NCBI RefSeq assembly: GCF_000313135.1
Contig: NW_004457342.1
Location: 174,729-238,728 of the forward strand
Origin: Acanthamoeba castellanii str. Neff
Taxonomy: Eukaryota > Discosea > Longamoebia > Acanthamoebidae
Direction: 5' to 3'
Length of the DNA: 64,000 nucleotides
Part shown: piece by piece, positions 34,308 through 44,560 of the stretch
Position numbering within the stretch: position 1 is the first letter of the stretch
Layout of the letters: each line of letters begins with the position of its first letter
The notes under the pieces: generated by a model
Told to the model about the DNA's origin: nothing
Databases searched by the model: none
The model's input: only the letters and a program-made list of their open reading frames with translations
Program-made: the position numbers and the translations under genes

Positions 34308-36030
34308 TTAGAGCTTGTTGGGCAGTGCTGCGCCCTCGGGCACCGCGTAGCCGCAGTCCCGGAGGCCGGCCTCGATGGCCTTGAGGGTGCGGAGGACGTG
34401 GCCGTGCTCGGCCTCGCTCACCACCGAGTAGGCCATGTGCCCGATGCGGAAGTACTTGATCTCGGGGAACAGGCCGCCGGCCAGCACCGCGCCGTGCTGC
34501 TTCACCGACCCGAGGAACTTGGCGCCGTCGGTCACCGCCGCCGGCAGCCGCACGACGGTGAGCGTGTGGGCGAAGAGCTCCTCGCGCACGGGGATGAACT
34601 CGAGGCCGAACGCGCGGATGGCCTCGCGCACCTTCCGCGAGGCGTCGACGTGGGCCTGGAACCGCTTCTCCATGCCGCCGTCGGCCAGGATCTCCTTGAG
34701 GCTCACGTTGAGCGCCTTGACCAGGTTCACCGCCGGCGTGGCGAAGTAGCTGCCCTTCTTGGCCTCGTAGTTCTGCATGATCGGCAGCCACCGGTTCCAG
34801 TCGATGAAGTAACCCGCCGGACGCGTCTTCCTGTTCGCGAACACCTCCTGCAACGTAGACGACGATGACGATGACGGCGGTGAGTCGTTGAAAAGCCTGA
34901 GGCCCCTAGGGGTACGGGGGAGGCGTACCATGGCGCGAGGGCTGGCAAGGAGAATGGCGAGGCCGGGCGGCACGCCGATGGCCTTCTGGGAGGCGGTGTG
35001 GCAGACGTCAACGTCCCACTCGTCCATCCGGAACTCCTCCGCACCTGCACAGTCGCGTGCGTGTGCGTGAGTCATCAACCGACCGTGGGCGAGACCGCTG
35101 GTGAGACGAGCGGGCGGGACGAACCCGTGGCGCACACGCCGTCGACAACGACAAGCGTCTGCGGGGACACCTCGCGGATGGCCTTGGCGAAGCTCTTCAC
35201 GTCGGTCAGCACTCCCGTCGACGTGTCCACCTGCACCACCCCCAGGACCCACATAAAGGTACTACCATGTGAGCAGCTGGAGCGGAGAAGTGCGAGGAGG
35301 TATCTCAGGAATGTATACGTGGGTGAGGGTGACGAGCTTGTAGGAGGCCTGGGAGAGGGCCTGCTTGAGCTCCTCGACGCTGGGGCAATCGCCGAGCGTG
35401 GCCGCCTTCAGCTTCGTGACCTGCGCACCGAACGACTCCAAGCTGCCAACCAATAAATAATAATCATAATAATAATAAAAACAAAAAGAATAATAATTTT
35501 AATAAATAACAAAGGAATGAATGTTGTGTGCGTGCACAGGGCTGGTACCAGTCGGCAAAGCGATCACCGAAGTAGCCGGTGGAGACCACCAGGGCCTTCT
35601 CGTCCCGCTCGAGCAGGTTGGCGCCCACCTGCAGCGGCGCGTGCAACGGCATCGATCTCGTTGGTGAGTGCGCATATAATCATGAAGTAGAGTGTGGTGG
35701 GAGGGGCGTACCATGTCCCATCCTAGGGTGCCGGAGCCCGACACGACGAAGGGCTGGGCCTTGGTGGTCAAGAACACCTGCAGGCGCACAAATGAAAGAT
35801 GCGAACAATATTAAAATTGAATGTCATGAGGTGAAAAAAGAAATGATTGAAAAATCCTGATTGCAGCTGGCAAGCTGCTGCACCTGGCGGAGGAGGACGA
35901 GCGCCTCGCTGAAGAGGTTGATGAAGTCAGGCGAAACGTGCGAGAGCGACGGCTCGCCAGTGGCCTTCAGCACGGCGGGCGAGAACTCGATGGGTCCCGG
36001 AATCATGAGCAGCGGACGGTCAGCCTCCAT
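34308..36030 (-). CDS. Alanine-glyoxylate/serine-pyruvate type aminotransferase (class V, PLP)
   Basis: Minus-strand gene of about seven exons; ATG 36030-36028 gives MEADRPLLMIPGPIEFSP, ending ALPNKL with TAA 34310-34308. Class V aminotransferase blocks are present: SLSHVSPDFINLFSEAL, SGSGTLGWDM, RDEKALVVSTGYFGDRFADW, VDTSTGVLTDVKSFAKAI, VVVDGVCATGAEEFRMDEW, and the PLP lysine in HTASQKAIGVPPGLAILLAS. The family converts glyoxylate to glycine with alanine or serine as amino donor. The C-terminal tripeptide NKL resembles non-canonical peroxisomal PTS1 signals (human AGXT ends KKL), so a peroxisomal location is plausible but not proved. It is convergent with RUVBL2, 131 bases apart. Confidence 0.92.
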
Positions 36031-36108
36031 CTTTTGTTTTACTGTGTGCGGTCTGGTGCGTGTCGTGTCACGAGACAAGGGATTATAAATAAGTAATTGA
36101 AAAATTAG

Positions 36109-36537
36109 TTGTATATTTATTTTCATCTTGTGTTTCGTAAAGAATTACAAAAAGGATTACAGTTTCACGGTAAGACGGCCAGCGGCCAAGCGTCATCTCT
36201 CTTCAGTGGCGGACCCGAAACTGTGGAGGGCATCCTCTCGAGCACTAACTACCGCCTGAACGGTGACCTGCCGGCCAAGAGCGCGAGGCTCGCCTGCATG
36301 TATGGCTCGGACAGCTACTGCGCTCTGTGGCGCTACGCCGACGGAGCTGGCGCGTGGCACGGGGTGGTGCCGGACTTCGACGACTACAGCGGAGGTCAGG
36401 ACGGCGGGTGGAACGCCATGCAGATCATCAACGATTCGACCGATGCCACATTATCCTCACCCCAGCTCTCCAGCTGGGCCAACTTGCTTCAGTATCAGAG
36501 AACATGTTTTATCTGGAACCAATCAATGAGTTCATTA
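36109..36537 (+). pseudogene. Orphan coding-like segment, possible gene remnant
   Basis: From about 36206 to 36450 the plus strand reads as a clean GC3-rich frame with protein-like composition (SGGPETVEGILSSTNYRLNG, then CMYGSDSYCALWRYADGAG, then HGVVPDFDDYSGGQDGGWN). It is preceded by a GTAAGA and TCTCTCTTCAG pair only about 38 bases apart, which may be an old intron. There is no convincing initiator, and the frame decays past 36460 into AT-rich sequence before meeting the 3' end of the next gene on the opposite strand. No family was recognised. It could be a remnant, or one exon of a gene whose other exons I cannot find. Confidence 0.3.
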
Positions 36538-37113
36538 TCAACCATCTTCGCTGGAGGGTGCGGCCACAAGCTCATCGCGCAGCAGCTGAGCTGCAACTCG
36601 CTCGGCGAACATGAAGGAGGGCTCGTGGGGCCAGCTCTTTCGGCCGAGCTCCTTCACCATCTGTGTGTACAGCTCGCTGGCCATCATATCCAGCTTGGTC
36701 CCCCACAAGTCGGGGTGTGCCGAGTTGAAGCTCTCTTCGTCTGCAAAGAGGTCAGGTGGCAGCGGCAGTCGGCCGAGATGCTTCCATGTGGCTAGGCTGG
36801 CCAGGGTCCATCGCCCCTTGTCGTGCCGGAAGACGTAGCAGACCTTGGACGCGGCATCGACTTGAACGCTGAGCTCCTTGCCCACCAGCCAGCTGTCGTC
36901 AGACTCGCCCGACACGTCCACTACGACGCTGTAGTGGTAGTCGTCACTTTGCGTCGAGCTGCCTGCAGGCTTGGGCTTAGAAGGGGTGGAGATGACGAAC
37001 AGGCAGCCAGCTCTGTCTCGTTCGGTGAGGCAAAACCTGTCCTCCACCTTCGCAGCACCGCTACTTTCCTTCCTGCTCACCGGTGCCTCTTCATGACTTC
37101 CCCTGGCGCCCAT
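36538..37113 (-). CDS. Unknown protein, single exon
   Basis: Minus-strand ORF ending ELVAAPSSEDG with stop at 36538-36540. I chose ATG 37113 (MGARGSHEEAPVSRKE) because coding-like composition starts there. The frame stays open leftward of that Met up to 37464 but would then overlap the ACSS3 start on the other strand. The protein, about 190 residues, has a beta-rich middle (YHYSVVVDVSGE, KELSVQVDAASKVCYVF) and a helical C-terminal half (KLDMMASELYTQMVKELG, FMFAERVAAQLLRDELV). MGARGS fits the N-myristoylation pattern MGxxxS. No family is recognised. Confidence 0.6.
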   Translation of the reverse strand: MGARGSHEEAPVSRKESSGAAKVEDRFCLTERDRAGCLFVISTPSKPKPAGSSTQSDDYHYSVVVDVSGESDDSWLVGKELSVQVDAASKVCYVFRHDKGRWTLASLATWKHLGRLPLPPDLFADEESFNSAHPDLWGTKLDMMASELYTQMVKELGRKSWPHEPSFMFAERVAAQLLRDELVAAPSSEDG

Positions 37114-37415
37114 GTTGCTTCCGTCCTCTCGATAAAACAGTCTCGCGAAGAGACGTCCATAATCTTTTCTTTCTTTTTTCTTGGCTTCTTTTTCGGTGCG
37201 CTTTGGCGATTGGTGAACGGCGTCGAAATTTGTTTGGCTGTGCATCCCGCCAGTGGGGTGATCCCTTGCAATCTTCTCATTTTCTTTTTCATCTGCTCTC
37301 TTTCCCCTTCGAACATTATCCACCACATCATCACACCGCATCGCTGGGTGCAGTACACCCCACAATCCCTTAATACCCCTATCTACCAAGACCACACCAC
37401 AGAACAGTACTGTAG
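37114..37415. promoter_or_regulatory. Short divergent promoter region
   Basis: About 300 bases between the chosen start of the unknown minus-strand gene and the ACSS3 ATG. It is pyrimidine-rich on the plus strand (about 37160-37320), which suits an initiator-type promoter for ACSS3; no TATA box was seen. Confidence 0.4.
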
Positions 37416-40400
37416 ATGAAGTGGTCGGCTCGCTTTGCAGCCCGGCAGCACGCTGCCGGCCCATCGGCGGCTTGCGTGGCCTCTACCGCGGCCACCGCCC
37501 GCAGGGCGGTGCTGGCACTGCCGCTGCGAGCGAGGTGGGCCAGCAGCGCTGGCCGGTCGGGGCTGCCGTCCTATGAGAGCGAGTTCAAGGCCTCCGTGCA
37601 GGACCCCGAGCGCTACTGGGCCTCCAAAGCCGAGAAGGTCCACTGGCACAAGCGGTAACCCGCCCTCTATTTGTTTGTTATTTATTGTTGATTTATCTCT
37701 GAATCAACAAATAATCTATTATTATTATTTTTATATTGTTTTTTTATGGTTGGGTGGTGGACAGGTGGGACAGCGTGCTCGACTCGTCGCGACCGCCCTT
37801 CTACCGGTGGTTCCCGGGCGGCAAGGTCAACACCTGCTACAACGCCCTCGACCTCCACATCGCCCAAGGTCGGTCAGTCCTTGTGTTGGCACACCCAGCA
37901 CCCAGCAGGGTCCTGCTGTTGTTACCAGTTTCTCATGTACGTTCTTTGCATTGCAGGGCGAGGGGACCAGGTGGCCCTCATCTGGGACAGCCCCGTCAGC
38001 AAGAACCTGCAAAAGTACACCTACAAGGACCTTCACCAGCAGGTACCCGCCCCTTGCAGGCCACCGCGCTTCTGCACGGGGTTGATTGTCGATGGGTTCA
38101 CCTCGCTCGCTCGCTCACTCGCCCACTCACCCGCACCCGCAACCACAACGACAACCGCAATCGCCAATCCAAGGTCACACACTTTGCGGGCGTGCTCGCC
38201 AACACGCACGGCGTTGAGAAGGGCGATCGCGTGCTGATCTACATGCCCATGATCCCACAGGGTAATCCCTGCAGCGACGCGCTCATGCGCATTATAGAGG
38301 CGCTGCAAGCTCTAACGCCTTTACCACGGTGTGCAGCCGTCATTGCCATGCTGGCGTGTGCCCGCATCGGCGCCATTCACTCGGTTGTGTTTGGCGGCTT
38401 CGCGGCCGATCAGTTGGCCGTGCGCATCGACCACGCTAAGCCCAAGGTAATGTCAACATGCGAGCGCGAGTGGCTCCTGCCTGTGGCTCAATTCTTGGGG
38501 CGTGTGGGGGCGCAGGTGACTCTCTCGGCCTCGTGCGGTATCGAGCCCCATCACATCGTGCAGTACAAGCCGCTGCTCGATCGAGCCATTGAGATGGCGA
38601 AACACAAACCGCAAGCCAACATTATCTATCAGAGGTGAGCCGCACGCGCACCGCCGCACACGCACCGCCGCACACGCACTGACGCCCAACGTTCCTCTCA
38701 TTTTGCGCCAGACCGGGCCTCGAGACCCAGGCAGCTCTCGTGCAGACGGCCGAACAGAAGGACTACGACTGGGACCAGGAGATGGCCAGGTCACGATCCT
38801 TCAGCGGCTGCACCGAGCTAGACTCCCATGTGCGTCGTGATCCTCCGCACGCACGCCCGCACGCCCGCACGCACGCCAATGTAACTCACCACCTCGCCTG
38901 GCTTGGCCATGTAGGATCCGTTGTATGTGCTGTACACGTCGGGCACCACGGGCAACCCCAAGGGCGTGGTCCGCGACAACGCCGGGCACCTGGTGGCACT
39001 CAAGAATTCCATGGAGATGATCTACGACCTCAAGCCCGGCGAAGTGTTCTGGGCCGCTAGGTACTGTGTGCGAACAGAGCCCGTACACGCATTCTCCTCG
39101 AGCGACCTGTCTGACGGCCACGTGCTGCGTGTGTCGTGTGTCGTGTGTCGTGTCGTCTTTTGTGTGTGTGTGTATGTGTGTGTCTGGTGTTCGTTCAGTG
39201 ACATCGGGTGGGTCGTCGGCCATTCCTACATCGTCTACGGTCCGCTGCTGGAGGGCGCGACGACCGTGCTCTACGAGGGAAAGCCCGTCGGGACCCCAGA
39301 CGTATGTCCGCCCCCCCCCTCTTCCCCACCGCCACGTCACACCGCCTCATTAATCAATGCGATGACGATTCTTTCTGAAACGGCGCTTGGTGTGCAGAGC
39401 GGGGCGTATTGGCGAGTGATCAGCCAGCACGGGGTGAACGTCTCCTTCATGGCCCCAACCGCCGTCCGCGCCATCCGTAAGGAGGACCCCGAAGGCTCGA
39501 ACATTGCCATATACGGTACGTGCAAGTCTCTCTCTCTCTGACTCGAGCCGCTCATCACTGGCCTTTTTTTTTCTATACTGTGGTAGACATGTCCAACCTG
39601 CGGGCGTTCTTCTTGGCCGGCGAGAGGGCCGATCCGGCGACGGTCCATTGGGCTCAGAAGCTGCTCCACCACATCCCCGTCATCGACCACTGGTCAGCCC
39701 CCCTCTTACAACTGTTGCCACGACGTGGGCCACGCAGGGCTTCGACTCACCACTGGGCCGTCCACCAGGTGGCAGACGGAGACGGGCTGGGCGATCGGGG
39801 CCAAGTGCCTGGGATTGGACTACGGCGCGGAGCCCCACGTGCCAGCCAACTCGAGCCACGTCAAGGTCAAGCCCGGGTCCTGCGGTCTCGCCGTGCCGGG
39901 CTACGACGTGCGCGTGTTGCACGAAACCACCGGCCGAGAGCTGCCTCACAACCGCCACCTGGGCGAAGTCGTCGTCAGGTACTCGTCCTTCCCCTTGCCA
40001 CGCGTTCCATGCACTCCATGAGTCTCAGGCCTCAGCATTTTCACCAAACCAGATTGCCGCTGCCGCCGGGTTGCTTCCCCACGCTGTGGCCCAACGACGA
40101 GGAGAAGTACCACAGCTCCTACTTCCAAACCTACCCGGGCTACTATCGATGCGGTACTGCGCACGCACGCACGCACGACACCTTAGCCGTGGCTTAGGGA
40201 GACGGGAAAACTGAGTCGATTGCTTCTCTGTTGTGTCGGACGGCAGGCGACGCTGGCTTTGTGGACAGCGACGGCTACATCCACATCATGGCCCGCACAG
40301 AGTACGTGGTCGCCCCCAGCCCCAACTTCATGGCTGGGCTGTAACCCGCTGATCGTGCGCGAATGTGGACAGCGACGTGATCAATGTGGCAGGTCACCGG

Positions 40401-41070
40401 CTGAGCACCGGCGCTCTGGAAGAGGTGCTGAGCTCTCACCCTGACGTGGCCGAGTGTGCGGTGATCGGGGCCGAGGACCAGCTCAAGGGAGAGGTCCCAG
40501 TCGGGTTCATTGTGCTCAAGGTACGCCCCAGCTCGCGCCCTTCTCGGCCCAGGCCTGTAGGCGCGTAGTCTTACCAACGCGTGCGCGTGTCAGTCTGGCG
40601 TGACGAGGGACAGCGAGGATGTGGCCAAGGACTGCATCAAGCGCGTTCGAGAGCGCATCGGCCCGGTCGCCACCTTCAAGGTACGCAGCGCAATGAGCTC
40701 ACAACGCGCGGGCCAAGCGCAGATGATGACCATGCGCGGTCGTGATCGGTTGTTCCACGCCACCGCCTTGAAAAGGTGGCGATCCCGGTGAACCGTCTGC
40801 CCAAGACCCGGTCGGGCAAGATCCTGCGAGGCACCATGAAGAAGATCGCTGACGGCCACGGTTCGTTCGTCGTGTCACACACAAACCGTGTCTTTCGTTT
40901 TATTCATCTCCATCTCTGGTGCACGTGGGTGGTGCGCTGTGTGTGTGCGTGCGTGTGTGTTGCGTGCAGCCTATCAGACGCCGGCGACGATCGACGACCC
41001 GGCCATCCTGGACGAGATCGAGGCGGCCCTCTTAGCCAAGGGCTACGCCAAGGAGCGGGAGGAGCCCTAA
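37416..41070 (+). CDS. ACSS3: Acyl-CoA synthetase short-chain family member 3 type (acetate/propionate-CoA ligase), mitochondrial
   Basis: Around 15 exons from ATG 37416 to TAA 41068-41070. The first 50 residues are Arg/Ala/Ser-rich without acids ([20 protein letters not shown]), a mitochondrial presequence. Then come the ACS N-terminal block ([20 protein letters not shown]), [20 protein letters not shown], the AMP-binding P-loop [51 protein letters not shown], the hinge region [19 protein letters not shown], and the catalytic lysine motif [25 protein letters not shown] and the tail match ACSS3 better than ACSS1/2. The enzyme activates short-chain acids (ACSS3 prefers propionate) to acyl-CoA with ATP. 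The PKTRSGK lysine is a known acylation switch in the family. Confidence 0.95.
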
Positions 41071-41252
41071 GCCTCACGCTCGAGCGGCTGTGGTGCACGC
41101 AACCCTCCTCTCTCTGTTTTTTTGTACTAACAAGCACTCGCCAACAGCAGCCAGGCAGAAGACAGCGCGAAGAGCGATGATCTTTAGTTGGCCCAAACGT
41201 TTATGTACACAGATCTCTTCTCCTCGTTACGTTGCTGTTGCGGTTGTTGGTA

Positions 41253-43891
41253 TCAGTCGAAGGCGCCGGCGCCCATGATGGGGATCTGCACGGGCTGGGC
41301 CTGCCTGATCTCGGAACTGGTCATCTTCTGGTCCCTCTCCTTCTCCAGGTGCTGCTGCTGCGCGGCGTACTGCTGACCGCCAGTCGCCATCGTCGATGGG
41401 CCGCCGCCCATCTGGGCGAGTTCGATCCGCTCGGCCTGCATCATCTGCTGCTCGGTCTCCTGCCTCAGCGTCTCCCTGGCCGCCAGCTCGGCCCGGGGCT
41501 GCATGGTGGCGGCAGCGGTCGTGGTGCCCAGTCCGGTGGTGCCCAGACTGGTGCCGTAGTACTCGAGGCCCTCGCGGCTTTCGCCCCTCGGCACGGTGGT
41601 GACGGACACGACCGGGGTCGTGGGGACGCCCCGCTCATCGTAGTAGGCGGCGTAGGGGTTGGTCGTGACCGCCGCGGCCGTCACGGGGGTGACGATGGGC
41701 GTAGCGGCCACAGGCGTCGCGGGGGTCGAAACGGGCGTGACGATGGGCGCCACAGGGGTGGCCACGGCTGCAGCGAGGGGCGCGGCCGCAGTGGTCGTTG
41801 TAGTCGTTGAGACAACGGGCGCGGCTGTCCTGGCCGTGGTGGTGGCCACGGGCGTGGCGGTGGTGGTCACCACGGTGGGCCTCTTCTTGCCACGGCGCGT
41901 GACCTTAGACATCAGCGTCTTGGAGTCGCTGTAGACGCCAGAGATCGGGCGCATGCCCGTCACGTCGTGGATTCTGTGGTCCCGTCGATCAGGCACGGGC
42001 GAACAAGACGAAGGCTACTGGTCGGGGCGTACCTGTCCATGGCGACGGTGGCAGCGAGGATGAGGAGCGGATTGGAGAAGGTCGGGGCCACCCGGATGCC
42101 GTACTGGCCCTGCCCTGGCGGGACTGCCAGCGCCTTCGACACCTGCGAAAGAGAGAAGGGTGAGTCTCGAACCCTTGGAGAAAGGGACGAAAAATGAAAG
42201 CGAAGATGGGGGGGGGGAACGTGCGTCGGCGATGATCGTGTCTCCCTGATAGAAGCTAAACTCGTTCTCGGCGAAGTTGCTGAGAAGCTCGGCAGTGAGG
42301 CTATGTGCTGGAGGACATGTGGCCGTCGACGAGGCAGAAGAGGGGTGCGTACCCCTTGGCGTGAATGCTCGCGGCGTTGAAGGGGCGGAGGGAGAAGATG
42401 GGTTCGTTGATGCTTATGAGCTTCCTCTTCAGCTTCGCGCTTGTGCCATACACCGAGATGACTGGGCAGAAACCAGTGCATGAGCCGCCACAACCAGAGA
42501 AAGAGGGTGGCTTGAGACAGATCGTACGATAGGTGGGCATGCGGTAGACGCGGCTGATGAGCGACGACTCCTCGCGGATGTAGCCCACTTCGTGCCCGGT
42601 CGAATCGGCGATCCTGATGTCGTCCAGCTTGTCCGCAAAGTTCCCAACCAACCTGTGATGATGTCAGCAGCCCCATCGGGCCTTTCCTCTGTGTGTGTCG
42701 TTGTGTGTCGTAACAAACCTGTAGAGCAGGAGGCCCTGGGAGTCCTTGACCTCGTAGGTGTTGGCCAGCGCCCAGAAGCGGTGCCGCATGACGAACAGCG
42801 GTGCTGTGCCCGGCTCGCGGGCCATCACGGGACCCACCACGGGCGTCATGCCGGGAGCGCCGACCGCTGGCGTGGAGGTGGCGGGCGCGGCGCCCATGGG
42901 CAGGCCCGACGGCGAGGCGAAGCCGTCCGCCGCGCCGCTGGTGGCGCCATACACCGTGGGGCCGAGCGGCGTGCGCGATCCGACGCCTGACACGCCGATT
43001 CCGGTCGCCGCCGCCGGCTGGCGCGCGCTGATGCCTGTGTGTGTCGCAAGCGTGCACGGGGGTTGGTTGCATGTCGACACACATACTTGAGATGCCGAGG
43101 GTACCTGAGGCAAGACCGGTGCCGACGGCGGGGGCGCCCAGCGAGCGGTACGGGTGGATGAGCATGCGGAAGTAGAGGGCGGCTGAGTGGTGGCGCGTCC
43201 GGTCCAGGTAGTACCAGCCCTCCATCGCCCCCGTTTCGCTGAGCCTGTGCGTGTCGTGTGCGTGTCGTGTTCGTTGGGAGACAACTCAAGAGCGCGTGAA
43301 TGCGAGGGCGGCGGGCCCACCTGAAGAGGGGCTGGCGGATGTAGCCCAGGCGCTCATTGTTGCGGTTGTCGATGGCTGTCACCTCGACGTAGCCGCCCTC
43401 CTTGTCCCACTGCGTCAGCTGGAATTCGAAGCGTTCCATCCTGTCCACGTTGTGGTGCGTCGTGAGCATATCGTGCCCCGTATTCAAGGAAGAAAGATGG
43501 AGCCGTGTGGTACCAGTAGGGGTTGAGGCTTCCGGCGACGACGTTGGTCTTGCGGGTGCCGATGGGGCGGCCCGAGCTGTCGTACATGGTCATCACCACA
43601 TACGGCTCGCACGACTCTGCATCGCGGCACCTTTAGAACACCACACACACACACAGCTCCTCCCCAATTGGGTTGTTGTACTCATGAGCTCGCCGGCGAG
43701 CAGGTCGCGGGCCTCACGTACTGCGGAAGACCAACACAAAACAACGTTAGCCCTGATCTGAGCGATCTGTGCGCAGAGAGTTGAGGGGGCGGGGGTGGGC
43801 GGGGGGGTGTACTCTCGATGGTGAGGACCTCTCGGTTGAGGGCCTCGCCGGTGGTGGTCCCTCCGTATGGGAGGTTCTCTGGTTGCTGCAT
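41253..43891 (-). CDS. C2 domain + LURP-one-related (LOR) domain protein with Val/Thr/Pro-rich tail
   Basis: Minus-strand gene of about ten exons; ATG 43891-43889 (MQQPENLPYGGTTTGEALNR), TGA 41255-41253. N-terminal C2-like strands: REVLTIE, REARDLLAGELM, ESCEPYVVMTMYDSSGRPIG, TNVVAGSLNPYW, FEFQLTQWDKEGGYVEVTAI. After a Gly/Ala/Pro linker comes a tubby-like LOR fold: HRFWALANTYEVKDSQGLLL, FADKLDDIRIADSTGHEVGY, then VISVYGTSAKLKRKL and ALAVPPGQGQYGIRVAPTFS with NPLLILAATVAMD. The last 250 residues are Val/Thr/Ala repeats plus a Gln-rich helix. LOR and scramblase/tubby proteins bind lipids or nucleic acid and C2 domains bind membranes, so a peripheral membrane role is inferred. The first C2 strand lacks the usual paired Ca-binding Asp cluster as far as I can read. 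Confidence 0.78.
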
Positions 43892-44361
43892 GCTTTCTGC
43901 AGTAAGTGGGGACCAATAGTTGTTGAATGTGCGGAGTTCTCTGTGGGGGGTGATTGGAAGTGTGGTTTATGGAAGAGGCAGGGGAAGGAGTGGTGCTGTT
44001 GCTGAAGGAAGTGGTGGAGAATGAAGCTGAGGTAGAAGAGAGTCAGAGAGCGGGTGGGCGACAGGTGGGCAGCCACACAGGTGCTGCGGAAGAAGACCGG
44101 TTGGCCCTCCAAATTAGCAGAAGGAGGCAGGGGAGAAAAGCGGGCGGGGACCACGTCCCCTTCCCCAGAGATCCTGCCCGAAGTTTCGTCCATCTCCCAC
44201 CATCCCTCTAATCATCTCCCCTTACGAATGCCAAGAATGCTCATCAGCATGTTGACTTACGGCCTGCCGAACAACTCGCCTTGCCGGCCCGGGTATGCTC
44301 TCGGCGCCCTCTCGTCTCGGCTTTCTTGAGCCCAAGGTTCCGTCGGCGTCGGGGGTTTTAC

Positions 44362-44378
44362 CCAATGGGTGACTTACT
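44362..44378 (+). promoter_or_regulatory. CCAAT-containing element, copy 1
   Basis: CCAATGGGTGACTTACT, matched at 16 of 17 bases by a copy upstream of the tandem paralogue (46678). It lies 183 bases before the ATG. It contains CCAAT and a TGACTTA core resembling bZIP sites. Confidence 0.55.
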
Positions 44379-44510
44379 TATTGCCCGAAAATGCCGCCAA
44401 TCAATAAAGGCGGTGGATTCCGCAAGTAGCGGAAGGACTAACTTTCGGGTCGGAGACTTTAGAGCTAAAGTCACCGACACGCCTTTTTTTTTTGCAAAAC
44501 GTCCGACCAG

Positions 44511-44520
44511 CATAAAATAA
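44511..44520 (+). promoter_or_regulatory. TATA-like box of the first Zn2Cys6 gene
   Basis: CATAAAATAA ends 41 bases before the ATG at 44561, close to the 42-base spacing seen at the paralogue. Confidence 0.5.
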
Positions 44521-44560
44521 AGGTGTTTCTGTAGTGCACTCTACTTTTCCACAACACACC

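Larger units (their letters stand above)
43892..44560. promoter_or_regulatory. Divergent intergenic region upstream of the first Zn2Cys6 gene
   Basis: No ORF here has gene-like support. The right half holds the CCAAT-type element (44362-44378) and the TATA-like CATAAAATAA shared in layout with the tandem paralogue. The left half is the 5' side of the C2-LOR gene. Confidence 0.55.

Noticed and set aside
36109..36795. Full-length plus-strand 228-codon ORF
   Set aside because: Starts without ATG and its last third is antisense to the 3' coding part of the minus-strand gene; only the 36206-36450 portion looks coding and is listed separately.
37114..37464. Upstream extension of the unknown minus-strand gene
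   Set aside because: Open frame but Lys/Arg/Cys-rich, non-coding composition, and it would overlap the ACSS3 start on the other strand.
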